From: a bacterium
Lineage (GTDB): Bacteria > Verrucomicrobiota > Verrucomicrobiia > Limisphaerales > J093
Assembly: GCA_021780105.1 (NCBI GenBank)
Contig: JAJXZJ010000042.1
Location: forward strand, 1 to 50,804
Direction: 5' to 3'
DNA length: 50,804 bases
Part shown: positions 23,542 through 31,961 of the stretch, piece by piece
How positions within the stretch are numbered: position 1 is the stretch's first letter
How the letters are laid out: the number at the start of each line of letters is the position of its first letter
Position numbers and translations under genes: made by a program
The notes under the pieces: model-generated
What the model saw: only the letters and a program-made list of their open reading frames with translations
Told to the model about the DNA's origin: nothing
Database searches by the model: none

Positions 23542-25419
23542 ATGGCCAATCATGAAGCCTTTCAATCGTTGCTGCTGCTGATGTTGCTGGCGGTGGCCGT
23601 GCCGCTGGTCATCCGGCGGCTTGGTGGCATCGTGCGCCTGCCGATTGTGGTTGGCGAAATCATCGCGGGCATCCTGGTGGGGCGAAGCGGCTTGAACCTG
23701 GTCCACGAGACGCCCAGCCTCTCGTTCCTCGCCGATTTCGGGTTCATCTTCCTGATGTTTCTTTCGGGCCTGGAACTGGACTTTGCCGGTTTGCGCAGCC
23801 CGGGACCAAGGAGGGACCAGCAATCGCGGTGGTGCCAGCCGGTCTGGCTGGCCACGGCCAATTTCAGCCTGACGCTCTTGCTGGCGATGGGCATTGGCTT
23901 TGTGCTCTGGCAGGCGGGCATGACCCGTAATCCGCTGCTGGTGGGTCTCATCCTCAGCACCACGTCCCTGGGCATTGTGGTGCCGGTGCTCAAGGAACGG
24001 GAGTTGATCGGAAGCTCCTACGGACAGTGCCTGCTGTTTGCGGCTCTGATCAGCGACTTCGTCCCGATGCTGCTGCTGGGGTTGCTCATTTCGGTGCTCA
24101 CCAAGGGTTTCAGTTGGAATCTGCTGTTGTTCATTCTGTTGCTCGTCATATTTGTGGCCGCGTCCAAGGTCAGTCGCTGGGCCAACCGCCACGCTCTCAC
24201 CCGCCGGATAGTGGAGGAATTGTCCTATGCGACCGCCCAAATCCGCGTTCGCGGCACGTTTGCGCTCATCGTCCTGTGGGTGGTGCTGGCCGGGTCGCTG
24301 GGCGTGGAAGTCATCCTCGGCGCGTTCATGGCCGGAGCCATCATCGCCCAAAGCCGGGGCCGGGCACGGGGCCATTTCGAGGAACAACTGGATGCCATCG
24401 GCTACGGCTTTTTTATTCCCCTGTTCTTCATCATGGTGGGCGCCCGGTTCGACCTGGCGGCGTTGTCCGGATCCACACGGGCGTTGTGGCTGGCACCGAC
24501 GCTGATCGCGGCTTCCTACGTGGTGAACGTGCTGCCCTCGCTGTGTCTGCGCGCGCGCTTTTCCTGGCGGGAATCCATCGCCGGCGGTTTTTTGCTGGCC
24601 TCAAGACTCTCGTTGGCCATCGCCGCGGCGGCCATCGCCTTCGAACTCGGTTTGATCACCTCGGGAACCAATTCGGCGATCATTCTGGTCGCCATCGTGA
24701 CCTGCACCGCCTCGCCTGTCCTGTTCAACCGGCTCCTGCCGCCCAAGGTGGACGCGAAGCGCAAGGGCGTCATCGTTTTGGGGACCGATTTTCTGGCCGA
24801 GCTGCTGGGCAAACGGCTGCTTCAGGACGGCGAGCCGGTGACGTTCATCGGGCGCGACAACGCCCGGCTGGAAAAGTTGCGACAGGCCGGGTTCCGGGTG
24901 GTGGCCGGGCCGCCGGATGACGAGGAAACCTTGCGCCGGGCCGGCGCGGCTCAGGTGCGCGCCCTCGTGGCCTTGTCCAACGATCCGGAGATCGTCCTGC
25001 GCGTCTGCCGCGACGCGCGCCAACGGTTTACGATTCCGTCGGTGGTCGCGCGGGCGGAGTTGTCGGAACAGGTTCGGCGGTTGCAGGCGCTGGACGTGCG
25101 GGTCGTGCAGCCCGCCATGGCCATGACCCTCGCCCTCGAAGGCGCCCTGCATTTCCCGGCGGCGTTGTCCCTGTTGACCGAACGCAGCGACGAATTTGAA
25201 CTGGCGGAGGTGTCGCTGAGCAACGCGGGGCTGGTCCACCGGCCGCTGCGTCAGCTTCACCTGCCCGGCCAGGCGCTCGTTCTGGGAGTGCGCCGCCAGG
25301 GCGAGGCCGAGCTGGTGGTGCCCAACGGCGACACCATTCTGCGACACGGGGACATCCTCATGCTCTGCGGCAATCCCCAGGCCCTGGCCGCGGCGACGCG
25401 CTGGATCGCCGGGGAATGA
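23542..25419 (+). CDS. CPA2 cation:proton antiporter with RCK (TrkA-N/TrkA-C) domains
   Basis: The first 400 of 625 residues are a CPA2/KefB-type membrane domain: VGEIIAGILVGRSGLNLV, FGFIFLMFLSGLELDF, LILSTTSLGIVVPVLKE, LGVEVILGAFMAGAII, FFIPLFFIMVGARFDL, and SRLSLAIAAAAIAFELGLI. The RCK N-domain begins at about 408 (GVIVLGTDFLAELLGKRLL, then a TrkA-N-like GRDNARLEKLRQAGFRVVAGPPDDEETLRRAGA segment) and a TrkA-C domain ends the protein. The usual GxGxxG nucleotide loop reads LGTDFLAE, so NAD binding may be weak. A possible promoter (TTGGAG 23500-23505, TATCAT 23522-23527, 16-base spacer) would give an almost leaderless mRNA. Ion specificity (K+ or Na+) is unknown. Confidence 0.9.
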   Translation: MANHEAFQSLLLLMLLAVAVPLVIRRLGGIVRLPIVVGEIIAGILVGRSGLNLVHETPSLSFLADFGFIFLMFLSGLELDFAGLRSPGPRRDQQSRWCQPVWLATANFSLTLLLAMGIGFVLWQAGMTRNPLLVGLILSTTSLGIVVPVLKERELIGSSYGQCLLFAALISDFVPMLLLGLLISVLTKGFSWNLLLFILLLVIFVAASKVSRWANRHALTRRIVEELSYATAQIRVRGTFALIVLWVVLAGSLGVEVILGAFMAGAIIAQSRGRARGHFEEQLDAIGYGFFIPLFFIMVGARFDLAALSGSTRALWLAPTLIAASYVVNVLPSLCLRARFSWRESIAGGFLLASRLSLAIAAAAIAFELGLITSGTNSAIILVAIVTCTASPVLFNRLLPPKVDAKRKGVIVLGTDFLAELLGKRLLQDGEPVTFIGRDNARLEKLRQAGFRVVAGPPDDEETLRRAGAAQVRALVALSNDPEIVLRVCRDARQRFTIPSVVARAELSEQVRRLQALDVRVVQPAMAMTLALEGALHFPAALSLLTERSDEFELAEVSLSNAGLVHRPLRQLHLPGQALVLGVRRQGEAELVVPNGDTILRHGDILMLCGNPQALAAATRWIAGE

Positions 25420-25450
25420 ACGCCCGTGCCACGCTTTCCGCGTCATGAAA

Positions 25451-25486
25451 GCGGCGCCGGCCGCTCTCCGTGTGGCCGGCCGCCGC
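25451..25486. terminator. GC-rich hairpin between convergent genes
   Basis: GCGGCGCCGGCC (25451-25462) pairs with GGCCGGCCGCCGC (25474-25486), with one bulged base and an 11-base loop. It lies between the stop of the antiporter gene and the stop of the HAF-repeat gene, where a bidirectional terminator is expected. It has no T-tract, so a purely intrinsic mechanism is doubtful. Confidence 0.5.
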
Positions 25487-25525
25487 CTGTCCGCTCCGCT
25501 CCGCATGCGTTTGCGGCACGCCGGG

Positions 25526-27052
25526 TCACGGCATCGGGAACGCGCGGTAGAAGCGATTGGTGTAATTCCCCGACGCCGGATCGCCGAAGGTTTGCGGACC
25601 AGTGCCCAGGGCGCAGTTGGTCACGGCCATCCAGGCGTTGGTGCCGCCCAGATGCGACGCAGCTTCCACGCGATACCTGGCACCCATCGGCCCGGCGAGG
25701 GTGAGGCTGGCGAGCCGGTTCGTCATCGTCATGGCGAACAGCGCGAGACCGGCGGCCGGATTGGCCACCATGCCGGTGTGATTGTTGACGACCACGGAGT
25801 AGCGGCCGGCCTGGCCGAATCCGGCATTGGTCAGCACCAGCGTTGCATTTGTCTGCCCGGCCAGCGCCATGCCGTTGAACATCCACTGGTAAGCGAGCGG
25901 TTCGCCCGCGTCCATCGTCACGCTCATGGTGACCATGCCGCCGGGACTGACGGTCTGATTGACTGGCGCGGCCGCCACGGACATCGGTGACATGACCGGG
26001 GTCATCAGAAAGCTGTGGACCTGTCCGCCGATCACGCCGGTTCCGACGATCTGTCCGGTGTTATTGATGCTGCGGGCCTCGGTCAGCATCCAGCCGGCGT
26101 TCGTTGCGATCAGGTCGTTCAAGTCGTGCATCATGCCGCCGCTGTAGAGGAAGGCGTGGTTTGTGCCGTCGGGCATTTGCGCCGCGCCCACCGCCTCGCC
26201 CAGGTCGTTGAGGCAATAGGCTTCGCTGTTGGTCCCGCCGAGGGTGCCGAGGTTGGTCAGCCGCATGCCACCCCCCATCATGCCGGAGGCGGTCATGAAC
26301 GCCTGGTGGTTGCCGCCCGGCAGGTCGGCCGTGCCCACGGCCTGGCCGGTGTTGTTGATGCCGTAGGCCACGCTCGACGGCCCGCCGAATGTCCCCATCC
26401 CGTTCATCATCCGGGGACCGCTGTTGGTCATCACGAAGGCCTGATAACTGCCGCCGCTTGTGCCGGTTTCCCCCACGATCTGGCCGTGGCCGTTCATGCC
26501 ATAGGCGATGCTGGAGGTTCCGCTGGAAATCTGCAGGTCGGACATCATCATCGCGCCCGCCCGATTGGTGGTGAGAAAGGCATGATCGTCACCGTCGGCC
26601 AACTGGGCCATGCCTGCGATCACGCCGTTCGTGGCGACGCAGTAGGCTTCGCTGTTGGTGCCGCCCAAGGTGAGCAAATCCATCATGGTCATGCCGGCGG
26701 GACCGTTGGTGGCGAGGAAGGCGTGGTGGTTGCCTCCCGGCATATCCGCCGTCCCCACCACCGCGCCGTCGTCGTCAATAAAACAGGCGAGACTGTTCGT
26801 CCCCCCCAACGTGCCCAGATCGGACATCATCCCATTTTGAAACAGGAACGCATGCATCGCGCCGTTGGTCAGGGACCCCATGCCGACAATCTGGCCGCGG
26901 TTGTTGATGGAATAGGCCTGGCTGTTGGTGCCGCCCAAGGTTCCCAGGTCGGTGATGGCATAATTCTGCGCCCTGGCCGACAGGATGGCGAACGCCCCCA
27001 GGGTGGTGACGATGGCGCAAAAGCGACGGATTCGGTCGTGAATCGAGTGCAT
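25526..27052 (-). CDS. Exported HAF-repeat protein, methionine-rich, with C-terminal Ig-like domain
   Basis: The 508-residue protein starts at ATG 27052 with a signal peptide ending at SARAQ (about residue 29). Residues 30-350 hold six HAF-type repeats plus one divergent unit, each of the form D-L-G-T-L-G-G-T-N-S-x-A-Y-x-I-N-x-x-G-Q-I-V-G followed by an H-A-F-L turn. An Ig-like segment follows (PLAYQWMFNGMALAGQTNATL...GRYSVVVNN), then a C-terminal YRVEAAS..GTNAWMAVTN..RFYRAF module common in exported verrucomicrobial proteins. HAF proteins are extracellular with unknown role. The repeats are unusually rich in Met, often doubled or tripled (AMMMSDL, ASGMMGGGM). A small Cys-rich exported protein is encoded just upstream, 74 bases away. 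Confidence 0.85.
   Translation of the reverse strand: MHSIHDRIRRFCAIVTTLGAFAILSARAQNYAITDLGTLGGTNSQAYSINNRGQIVGMGSLTNGAMHAFLFQNGMMSDLGTLGGTNSLACFIDDDGAVVGTADMPGGNHHAFLATNGPAGMTMMDLLTLGGTNSEAYCVATNGVIAGMAQLADGDDHAFLTTNRAGAMMMSDLQISSGTSSIAYGMNGHGQIVGETGTSGGSYQAFVMTNSGPRMMNGMGTFGGPSSVAYGINNTGQAVGTADLPGGNHQAFMTASGMMGGGMRLTNLGTLGGTNSEAYCLNDLGEAVGAAQMPDGTNHAFLYSGGMMHDLNDLIATNAGWMLTEARSINNTGQIVGTGVIGGQVHSFLMTPVMSPMSVAAAPVNQTVSPGGMVTMSVTMDAGEPLAYQWMFNGMALAGQTNATLVLTNAGFGQAGRYSVVVNNHTGMVANPAAGLALFAMTMTNRLASLTLAGPMGARYRVEAASHLGGTNAWMAVTNCALGTGPQTFGDPASGNYTNRFYRAFPMP
26005..26956 (-). repeat. Tandem HAF coding repeats
   Basis: Seven units of roughly 45 codons within the HAF-repeat gene share the core GGTNS-x-A-Y and HAFL turns. 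They are clearly repeated at DNA level (CCGCCCAAGGT and GTTGGTGCCGCC recur on the plus strand) but have diverged, so the array is old rather than a recent expansion. Confidence 0.7.
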
Positions 27053-27126
27053 GTGTTGTGGTTTAGTTTCCAGGTAAATGTCTTGAATGAAGGCCCGCGG
27101 GACGGGGTGGCGGCGTGGGGTGGAGG

Positions 27127-27567
27127 TTATTTCTGCTCCATGCCTGGTGAGGGATGTCCGTTCTTCGTCATCACGCAGCAGAAGACGTCCTTGCTGCCGC
27201 ACATCTTGCAGGTGTGGACGAGCACGTCCTGCGCATGTTTGCCCTGTCCCTTGGTCACCAGCCTGGTGCTGCACGCAGGACAAAGGTGGATTTCCTCCGA
27301 CTTCAATTCCTGAGGCGTGGCGCTTTTGAACGTCTTTTCCACCACGGAAATCCAGGTGTCTTTGCATTTGGGGCAGGACATCACAATGGTGTCGTCCGTG
27401 TTAAGCGCCTGAAGGTCTTGCACCGTGGTAACCGTGTGGAGCCGCTGGAGCAGGGTTGCGCCCTTTTCCTGCGCCAGCGCGGGGTTCAGAAGTGGAAGGA
27501 CGCCGAGCACGGCCAGCGCGAGCAGGGTGGTTCCGAAACACTGCCGAAGGTGGGTCATGGTTTTCAT
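27127..27567 (-). CDS. Small exported protein with several CXXC motifs
   Basis: The 146-residue product has a signal peptide (LLALAVLGVLPLLNPALAQ, cleavage near 33) and a mature domain with MSCPKCKD, HLCPACST, HTCKMCGS and FCCVM: three CXXC pairs plus a CC. The spacing suggests two small zinc-ribbon-like or metal-binding units; exported CXXC clusters may bind metal or be redox-active. No known family could be named. It lies upstream of the methionine-rich HAF-repeat gene in the same direction, so the two may be co-transcribed. Confidence 0.65.
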   Translation of the reverse strand: MKTMTHLRQCFGTTLLALAVLGVLPLLNPALAQEKGATLLQRLHTVTTVQDLQALNTDDTIVMSCPKCKDTWISVVEKTFKSATPQELKSEEIHLCPACSTRLVTKGQGKHAQDVLVHTCKMCGSKDVFCCVMTKNGHPSPGMEQK

Positions 27568-28338
27568 ATTGCGTTACGTTTTTTGAATTTCCTCGATTTG
27601 AAGCGATCGTCGCCTCAGTGGTAGCTACCCCGCAAACGGGATTTTCCCTCAAGGTATTTTCACCCCGGCCGTCTCGTTCAGCGTCCGTGACCGCCACGCG
27701 TAAAAAGAGAGACCTCCGAAAACACGGTTGCGACAGTTTGATTTGATGTCCGTGTGGTTCCCCAAGGTCAACTGGGCCACGCCGCTTCCGTGGCGAGCGG
27801 TTGGCTACTTTGGTGTTACCCAGTTTCCGCCCGTTGGCAGACGGGCCAAACGTGGCCTTTCATGCCGCGCTCACCACATAGCACCCCCGGCGGTGGCCCG
27901 TGCTGCGCTTCCACCAGCCAAGCCGGGCTTCCCCCGTTTTTCGGACCGCTGGTTAAAGTGTGATGTTGGGTCCGCTCCTGCCGCGCTTGATGAACGAGCG
28001 GGCAAAATCGAAAAAGGGCAGACCGCAAAATGAGTGCATAGCGGAGACGGTTTGATTGTGGCGTTCAACACCCGGATTGGTCTGGAGACGCTCACAGAAA
28101 TCAACACGGTGGCCGAAATCGCCCGCCCGCCTCAAATCCATGCCCGCTTTGTCCGGCCACGTCGGAGCGAGTCTTGGAAAGGGCTTGGAACAGCGCGTCC
28201 GCCAGCGCGGCAGTGACGTTGTTCGACGGGTTGGGCAGTTCCAGAGCCGGATTCGGGCTCAAGGAAGCGGAAGTTCCTCTCAGGAAACTCACAAGCGGCA
28301 ACGGCGGCGCCGGCCAGCCACCAACCGTGCTGCCAGCC
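27568..28338. other. 770-base gap with several hairpins
   Basis: No convincing gene was found; short ORFs here lack protein-like composition. Features seen: a GGTAGCTACC palindrome (27620-27629) running into a CCCG/CGGG hairpin with CAAA loop (27629-27640), about 60 bases before the CXXC gene on its strand; GCCACG/CGTGGC (27776-27794); GCCCGT/ACGGGC (27829-27846); and GGCCA/TGGCC (27844-27857). The last two share bases 27844-27846 and cannot form together. It may be a structured leader or a worn small repeat element. Confidence 0.4.
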
Positions 28339-29886
28339 TCAAGCCGGTCCGGGAGGCACGTCGATTTTGATGACCAGCACGGTGAGGTCGTCTTGTTGTG
28401 CCAAGCCGCGCGTAAACGTCGTGACCGCCGCGTGCAAGACGCGCACGATCTCCGCCGCCGGTTGCCGGCGGACCGACCGCACGGCAGCCAGCGCCCGTTC
28501 GATGCCAAAATGCCGCCCGTCCGGGTCGGCGGCTTCCTCGATGCCGTCGGTGAGCAGCAGCACCAGATCGCCCGGGGCGAGCAGGATTTCCGGGGCATCG
28601 CTAAACACGGTTTCCGGTATCATGCCCAACGGCACCGCGCGGACGCCGAGTTCCGCCTTCATCGCGCCGGTCGCGTCGAGCACGAACCCGGCGGGATGGC
28701 CGGCGTTGGCGTAGATCAGCCGGCGCGTGGCGGGTTCGATCCGCGCCAGGAGCATGGTGACGAAGCGGTCGCTTTCCTCCAAGTCCTCGACCAGCGCGCC
28801 GTTGGCGCGGGCGAACACCTCGCCGGGCGAGAAGTGGTTCATCGCGGCAATGCGCACGTAGGCGCGGGCCTCGGCCATGATCAGCGCCGGTCCCATGCCG
28901 TGGCCGCTGACATCCGCGATGACCACTCCGAGCGCGCCGCCCGGCATGTTGAGGAAGTCGAAGTAGTCGCCGCCGGTTTCCGCGGCCGGAAACGAGGCGG
29001 CGGCCATTTCAATGCCCGGCAGCCGTGGTGCGCTTTTGGGGAAAAGCCGCTGCTGGATTTCGCGGGCGGCCAGCGCCTCGCTCTCCTTTTGCTGCAAGGC
29101 CCGCTCGGCCCGCCGCCGCCCGGTCACGTCGCGGATGAAGGCGACGAACCAGTTGCGGCCCTGGAGTTCGAGGTCGCTGAACGCAATTTCCACGATGATT
29201 TCGCTGCCGGCGTGGTTGCGGCCGGCCAGCTCGATCATGCGTTGCTGCCGGGCCGCCAGGCCGGGTTTCCACGGCGACACCAACAGCGGGGAGCCGATGC
29301 CGCCGACCGGTTCAAGCAGATCGCCAAAGCTCCGGTTGAGCAGATCGGCGTGCGACCAGCCGAACAGCTCCTCCGCCGCCGGGTTGGCCAGCGCCACGCG
29401 GCCCCCGGCGTCGAGCAACAGGATGGCGTCGGGCGAATTTTGCCAGAGCAGGCGGTAACGTTGCTCGCTTTCGCGCAAGGACACCTCGGCCTGGCGGCGG
29501 GCGGCGCGGTTGCCCGCCTCCCGCAACTCCCGCTGCACGGCGGGCACCAGCCGGCCCAGGTTGCCCTTGATCAAAAAATCGTGCGCGCCCCCTTTCATCA
29601 GGCTGACGGCCGTCGCCTCGCCGATGCCGCCGGAGACGATGATGAACGGCAGGTCGCGGCCGGTGGTTTGCAGGAGTTCCAAGGCCGCCGGGGCGTTGAA
29701 GCCAGGCATCTCGTGGTCGGAGAAGATGATGTCCCAGCTTTCCTCCGCCAGAGCCTTGCGCATGGCCTCGGCGCTCTGCACGCGCCGCCACGCGACGTTG
29801 TAGCCGCCCTGACGCAGCAGGTTGACCAGCACGACGGCATCGAACTCGGAGTCCTCGATGAGCAACGCACGCAGTGGCTGGTTCAT
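28339..29886 (-). CDS. Response regulator with PAS and PP2C (SpoIIE/RsbU-type) phosphatase domain
   Basis: The 515-residue protein has three parts. Residues 1-125 are a receiver domain with phospho-acceptor Asp57 in DIIFSDHEMPGF, acidic pair ED11-12 and Lys in DFLIKGN. Residues 140-260 form a PAS domain (RLLWQNSPDAILLLDAGG...ANPAAEELFGW...FIRDVTGRRRAE). Residues 290-510 are a PP2C/SpoIIE serine phosphatase domain, with AREIQQRLFPKS, ETGGDYFDFL, VIADVSGHGMGPALIMA, NAGHPAGFVL, LLTDGIEEA and QQDDLTVLVIK giving the metal-binding Asp/Gly set. Such proteins dephosphorylate anti-sigma-factor antagonists in partner-switching pathways. No antagonist or anti-sigma gene is adjacent, so its target is unknown. 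Confidence 0.92.
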   Translation of the reverse strand: MNQPLRALLIEDSEFDAVVLVNLLRQGGYNVAWRRVQSAEAMRKALAEESWDIIFSDHEMPGFNAPAALELLQTTGRDLPFIIVSGGIGEATAVSLMKGGAHDFLIKGNLGRLVPAVQRELREAGNRAARRQAEVSLRESEQRYRLLWQNSPDAILLLDAGGRVALANPAAEELFGWSHADLLNRSFGDLLEPVGGIGSPLLVSPWKPGLAARQQRMIELAGRNHAGSEIIVEIAFSDLELQGRNWFVAFIRDVTGRRRAERALQQKESEALAAREIQQRLFPKSAPRLPGIEMAAASFPAAETGGDYFDFLNMPGGALGVVIADVSGHGMGPALIMAEARAYVRIAAMNHFSPGEVFARANGALVEDLEESDRFVTMLLARIEPATRRLIYANAGHPAGFVLDATGAMKAELGVRAVPLGMIPETVFSDAPEILLAPGDLVLLLTDGIEEAADPDGRHFGIERALAAVRSVRRQPAAEIVRVLHAAVTTFTRGLAQQDDLTVLVIKIDVPPGPA

Positions 29887-29931
29887 GCGGCGGGAGGAAA
29901 TTGACGCGTGCTGCCCCGGGAGTCGGCGGAA

Positions 29932-30873
29932 TTACGGTTTGGGCGGCGTCACGGGCTGGTTCGTGGCGGCCGTGGCGTTGGTCCCGACGACCGTTGGTGG
30001 CGTGGCGTTGGTGATGTTGGTCGTGGCGCCGTCCTGGTTTTCCGCCGGCAGGTCCACCCGCGTGAGAATGCGCACGCCGCCGAGGACGCCCACGGTGCCG
30101 TCGTCCTTCACCCGCAGCGCGGGCCGGCTGGCGGCGTAGCTGTAAACATGGCGCACGATCGTCTCGCCGTCCGGCCGGATGACGTCGTAGGCGAAATTAC
30201 GGGCGCCCACCTGAAAAAGCAGGTGCAGGCAGCTTTCGCGGTCCAGCTTCACTTCCGGGTCCACGAAGGTCAGCATGGGTCCCAGCGGATACACCTTCAG
30301 CACGGTGTCTTCGTTTTCGTCGGTGAGACGGAAATAGAGTTCGGTCTGGTTGTGGAACAGCGCCTGCACGAGCGCGTATTTGCGGATCACAATCGTGGGC
30401 GAGGCGGCCGCTCCCGACTGCGGGAGGCCGAAGTTCTGCTCCCAGATTTTGGTGCCGTTGATGATGTTGATGCTGGCCGGCGCGCTGACGATTTCCTGGC
30501 CCAGCTCCGGAATGCGCACGACTGCCGTCACCCGATACCGGTCGGCTTTTCCCATGTCGAAGTAAGGCGCGATGTCCACCCGCCGCGTGCCGCGGCCGGA
30601 GTTGGGCACGTCAAACGCGCCGATCACCGGCGGGTCGCCGCGGTGGGCGACATCGAAGCCGTCGCTGCCCCGCACGGAGAACCGCAACCAGTTTGGTTGG
30701 GCGCCCAGCTTCAGCGTCCGGCCGGAGGAGTTGATGATGCGGACGGCCGCCATCACCGGCTCGTGGGAGAGATATTGTTCCTGCTCAAAATCCACCTCGA
30801 TCTTGACCAACTGGCCCCAGACCGGCTGGCAGAGCCAAGTCCACAGCGCCATCACCGGAAGAAGCGTCTTCAT
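29932..30873 (-). CDS. Exported protein of unknown function
   Basis: The 313-residue protein starts at ATG 30873 with a signal peptide (LLPVMALWTWLCQPVWG) followed by QLVKIEVDFEQEQYLSHEPVMAAVRIINSSGRTLKL, an opening like that of an Ig-fold beta-sandwich. The body is beta-rich without catalytic motifs. The C-terminus is a Thr/Asn/Pro/Ala-rich tail (about the last 35 residues), typical of a flexible exported end. The gene sits between the glycosyltransferase family 9 gene (5-base gap) and the PP2C regulator. Family not recognised. Confidence 0.6.
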   Translation of the reverse strand: MKTLLPVMALWTWLCQPVWGQLVKIEVDFEQEQYLSHEPVMAAVRIINSSGRTLKLGAQPNWLRFSVRGSDGFDVAHRGDPPVIGAFDVPNSGRGTRRVDIAPYFDMGKADRYRVTAVVRIPELGQEIVSAPASINIINGTKIWEQNFGLPQSGAAASPTIVIRKYALVQALFHNQTELYFRLTDENEDTVLKVYPLGPMLTFVDPEVKLDRESCLHLLFQVGARNFAYDVIRPDGETIVRHVYSYAASRPALRVKDDGTVGVLGGVRILTRVDLPAENQDGATTNITNATPPTVVGTNATAATNQPVTPPKP

Positions 30874-30878
30874 GCTGG

Positions 30879-31952
30879 TCAATCTAGGGCGGCGACCCCG
30901 GCTGGCAAGCTCCAATTCCGCGCCGGCGGGTCCCGGAAAGCCGGCCAACGGGCCGTCACCGCGGCCACGACCGCTTCCGGCGGGATGTCGTGCAGGCATT
31001 GCAGGGGGCGGGCGTTGGCGCAGGCGCTTTTCAGGCACGGCGCGCAGGGCAGGTTCACCCGCAGAACCTGATCCACCTGGCCGTAGGGTCCGGTGCGGCG
31101 GGGGTCCGTGGGGCCGAAAATGGCCACGACGGGCCGGCGCAGGGCTGCGGCGACATGCAGCGGGCCGGAATCGTTGGTGATGAGCAACGTGCCGTGGCGA
31201 ATCCATTCCACCATTTCCGGCAGCGAAGTTGCCCCCGTCAGGTCAAGACACCGCCCGGGAAGCGTGGCGCACAGGGCAGCGCCCAGCTTGCGTTCGGAAG
31301 TGCCGCCCAACACGGCGAACCGCGCTTCCGGCAACGTTTGCGCCAGCCGGCGGATGACCGTGGCGTAGGCCGCCTCTGGCCAACGTTTGTTCAGCCAGCG
31401 CGCGCCGGGATGCAGGAGGATCCACGGTTCACGGCCAAGATGCCAGCGCCGGCGCACGGCGTCGGCGACGGCCGGCCGGGGTGGCAGCCACTCGAACGGC
31501 CCGTTCGTGGGTACGTCCAGCAGCCGCAGTGTCTCCAAATACCAGTCCACCGCGTGCGTGGCGGCCGAAGGGCGGGGCACCAGGCGGTCGTAAAACGCCG
31601 GCGCGCCCTCGCGCCCGTCTTCGAGGCCGATGCGCAACCGTCCACCGGACAGCCAGGCCAGGACGCCGCTGCGGAGGAGGGCTTGCAGGTCAATCACCCA
31701 GTCGAAACTCATGGCCCGGATGTGACGGATGCTCGCGATCGCCTCATGCCAGTGGAACGGGGATGCCCAGCGGTGCCGGAAAAACGGGACAATGCCGGTC
31801 AAATCCGGGTCGTCCGCCAGCAGGGAGGCCAGATCCGCGTCAATCCACCAGTAAATGTCCCCGGCGGGGAAACGCCGTTTGAGCAGGCGCAGCACCGGGA
31901 GGGCGTGGATGACGTCACCGAGGGAACTGGGTTTGAGAATGAGGATTTTCAA
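30879..31952 (-). CDS. Glycosyltransferase family 9 (heptosyltransferase-like)
   Basis: GT9 enzymes transfer heptose from ADP-heptose to the LPS inner core. The 357-residue protein has MKILILKPSSLGDVIHALPVLRLLKRRFP, the classic WaaC/WaaF N-terminus, then DWVIDLQALLRSG, ILLHPGARWLNKRWP, FAVLGGTSE, and in the donor domain GATSLPEMVEWIRHGTLLITNDSGPLHVAAALRRPVVAIFGPTDPRRTGPYG. The NDSGPLH-A and GPTDP-R-GP motifs are diagnostic of the family. A Cys-containing C-terminal segment (LPCAPCLKSACANARPLQCLHDIP) is also common in GT9. The acceptor position cannot be assigned. Confidence 0.92.
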   Translation of the reverse strand: MKILILKPSSLGDVIHALPVLRLLKRRFPAGDIYWWIDADLASLLADDPDLTGIVPFFRHRWASPFHWHEAIASIRHIRAMSFDWVIDLQALLRSGVLAWLSGGRLRIGLEDGREGAPAFYDRLVPRPSAATHAVDWYLETLRLLDVPTNGPFEWLPPRPAVADAVRRRWHLGREPWILLHPGARWLNKRWPEAAYATVIRRLAQTLPEARFAVLGGTSERKLGAALCATLPGRCLDLTGATSLPEMVEWIRHGTLLITNDSGPLHVAAALRRPVVAIFGPTDPRRTGPYGQVDQVLRVNLPCAPCLKSACANARPLQCLHDIPPEAVVAAVTARWPAFRDPPARNWSLPAGVAALD

Positions 31953-31961
31953 GGACGGAGC

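Noticed and set aside
27568..27720. Cyclic-di-GMP or manganese riboswitch before the CXXC gene
   Set aside because: The GGTAGC...ACC and CCCG/CGGG hairpins recall parts of a c-di-GMP-I aptamer, but the conserved GCAAACC and GACGCAAAGCC segments are absent.
27953..28141. 62-codon minus-strand ORF that could be the end of a transposase
   Set aside because: No transposase motif could be confirmed and the composition is not distinctive.
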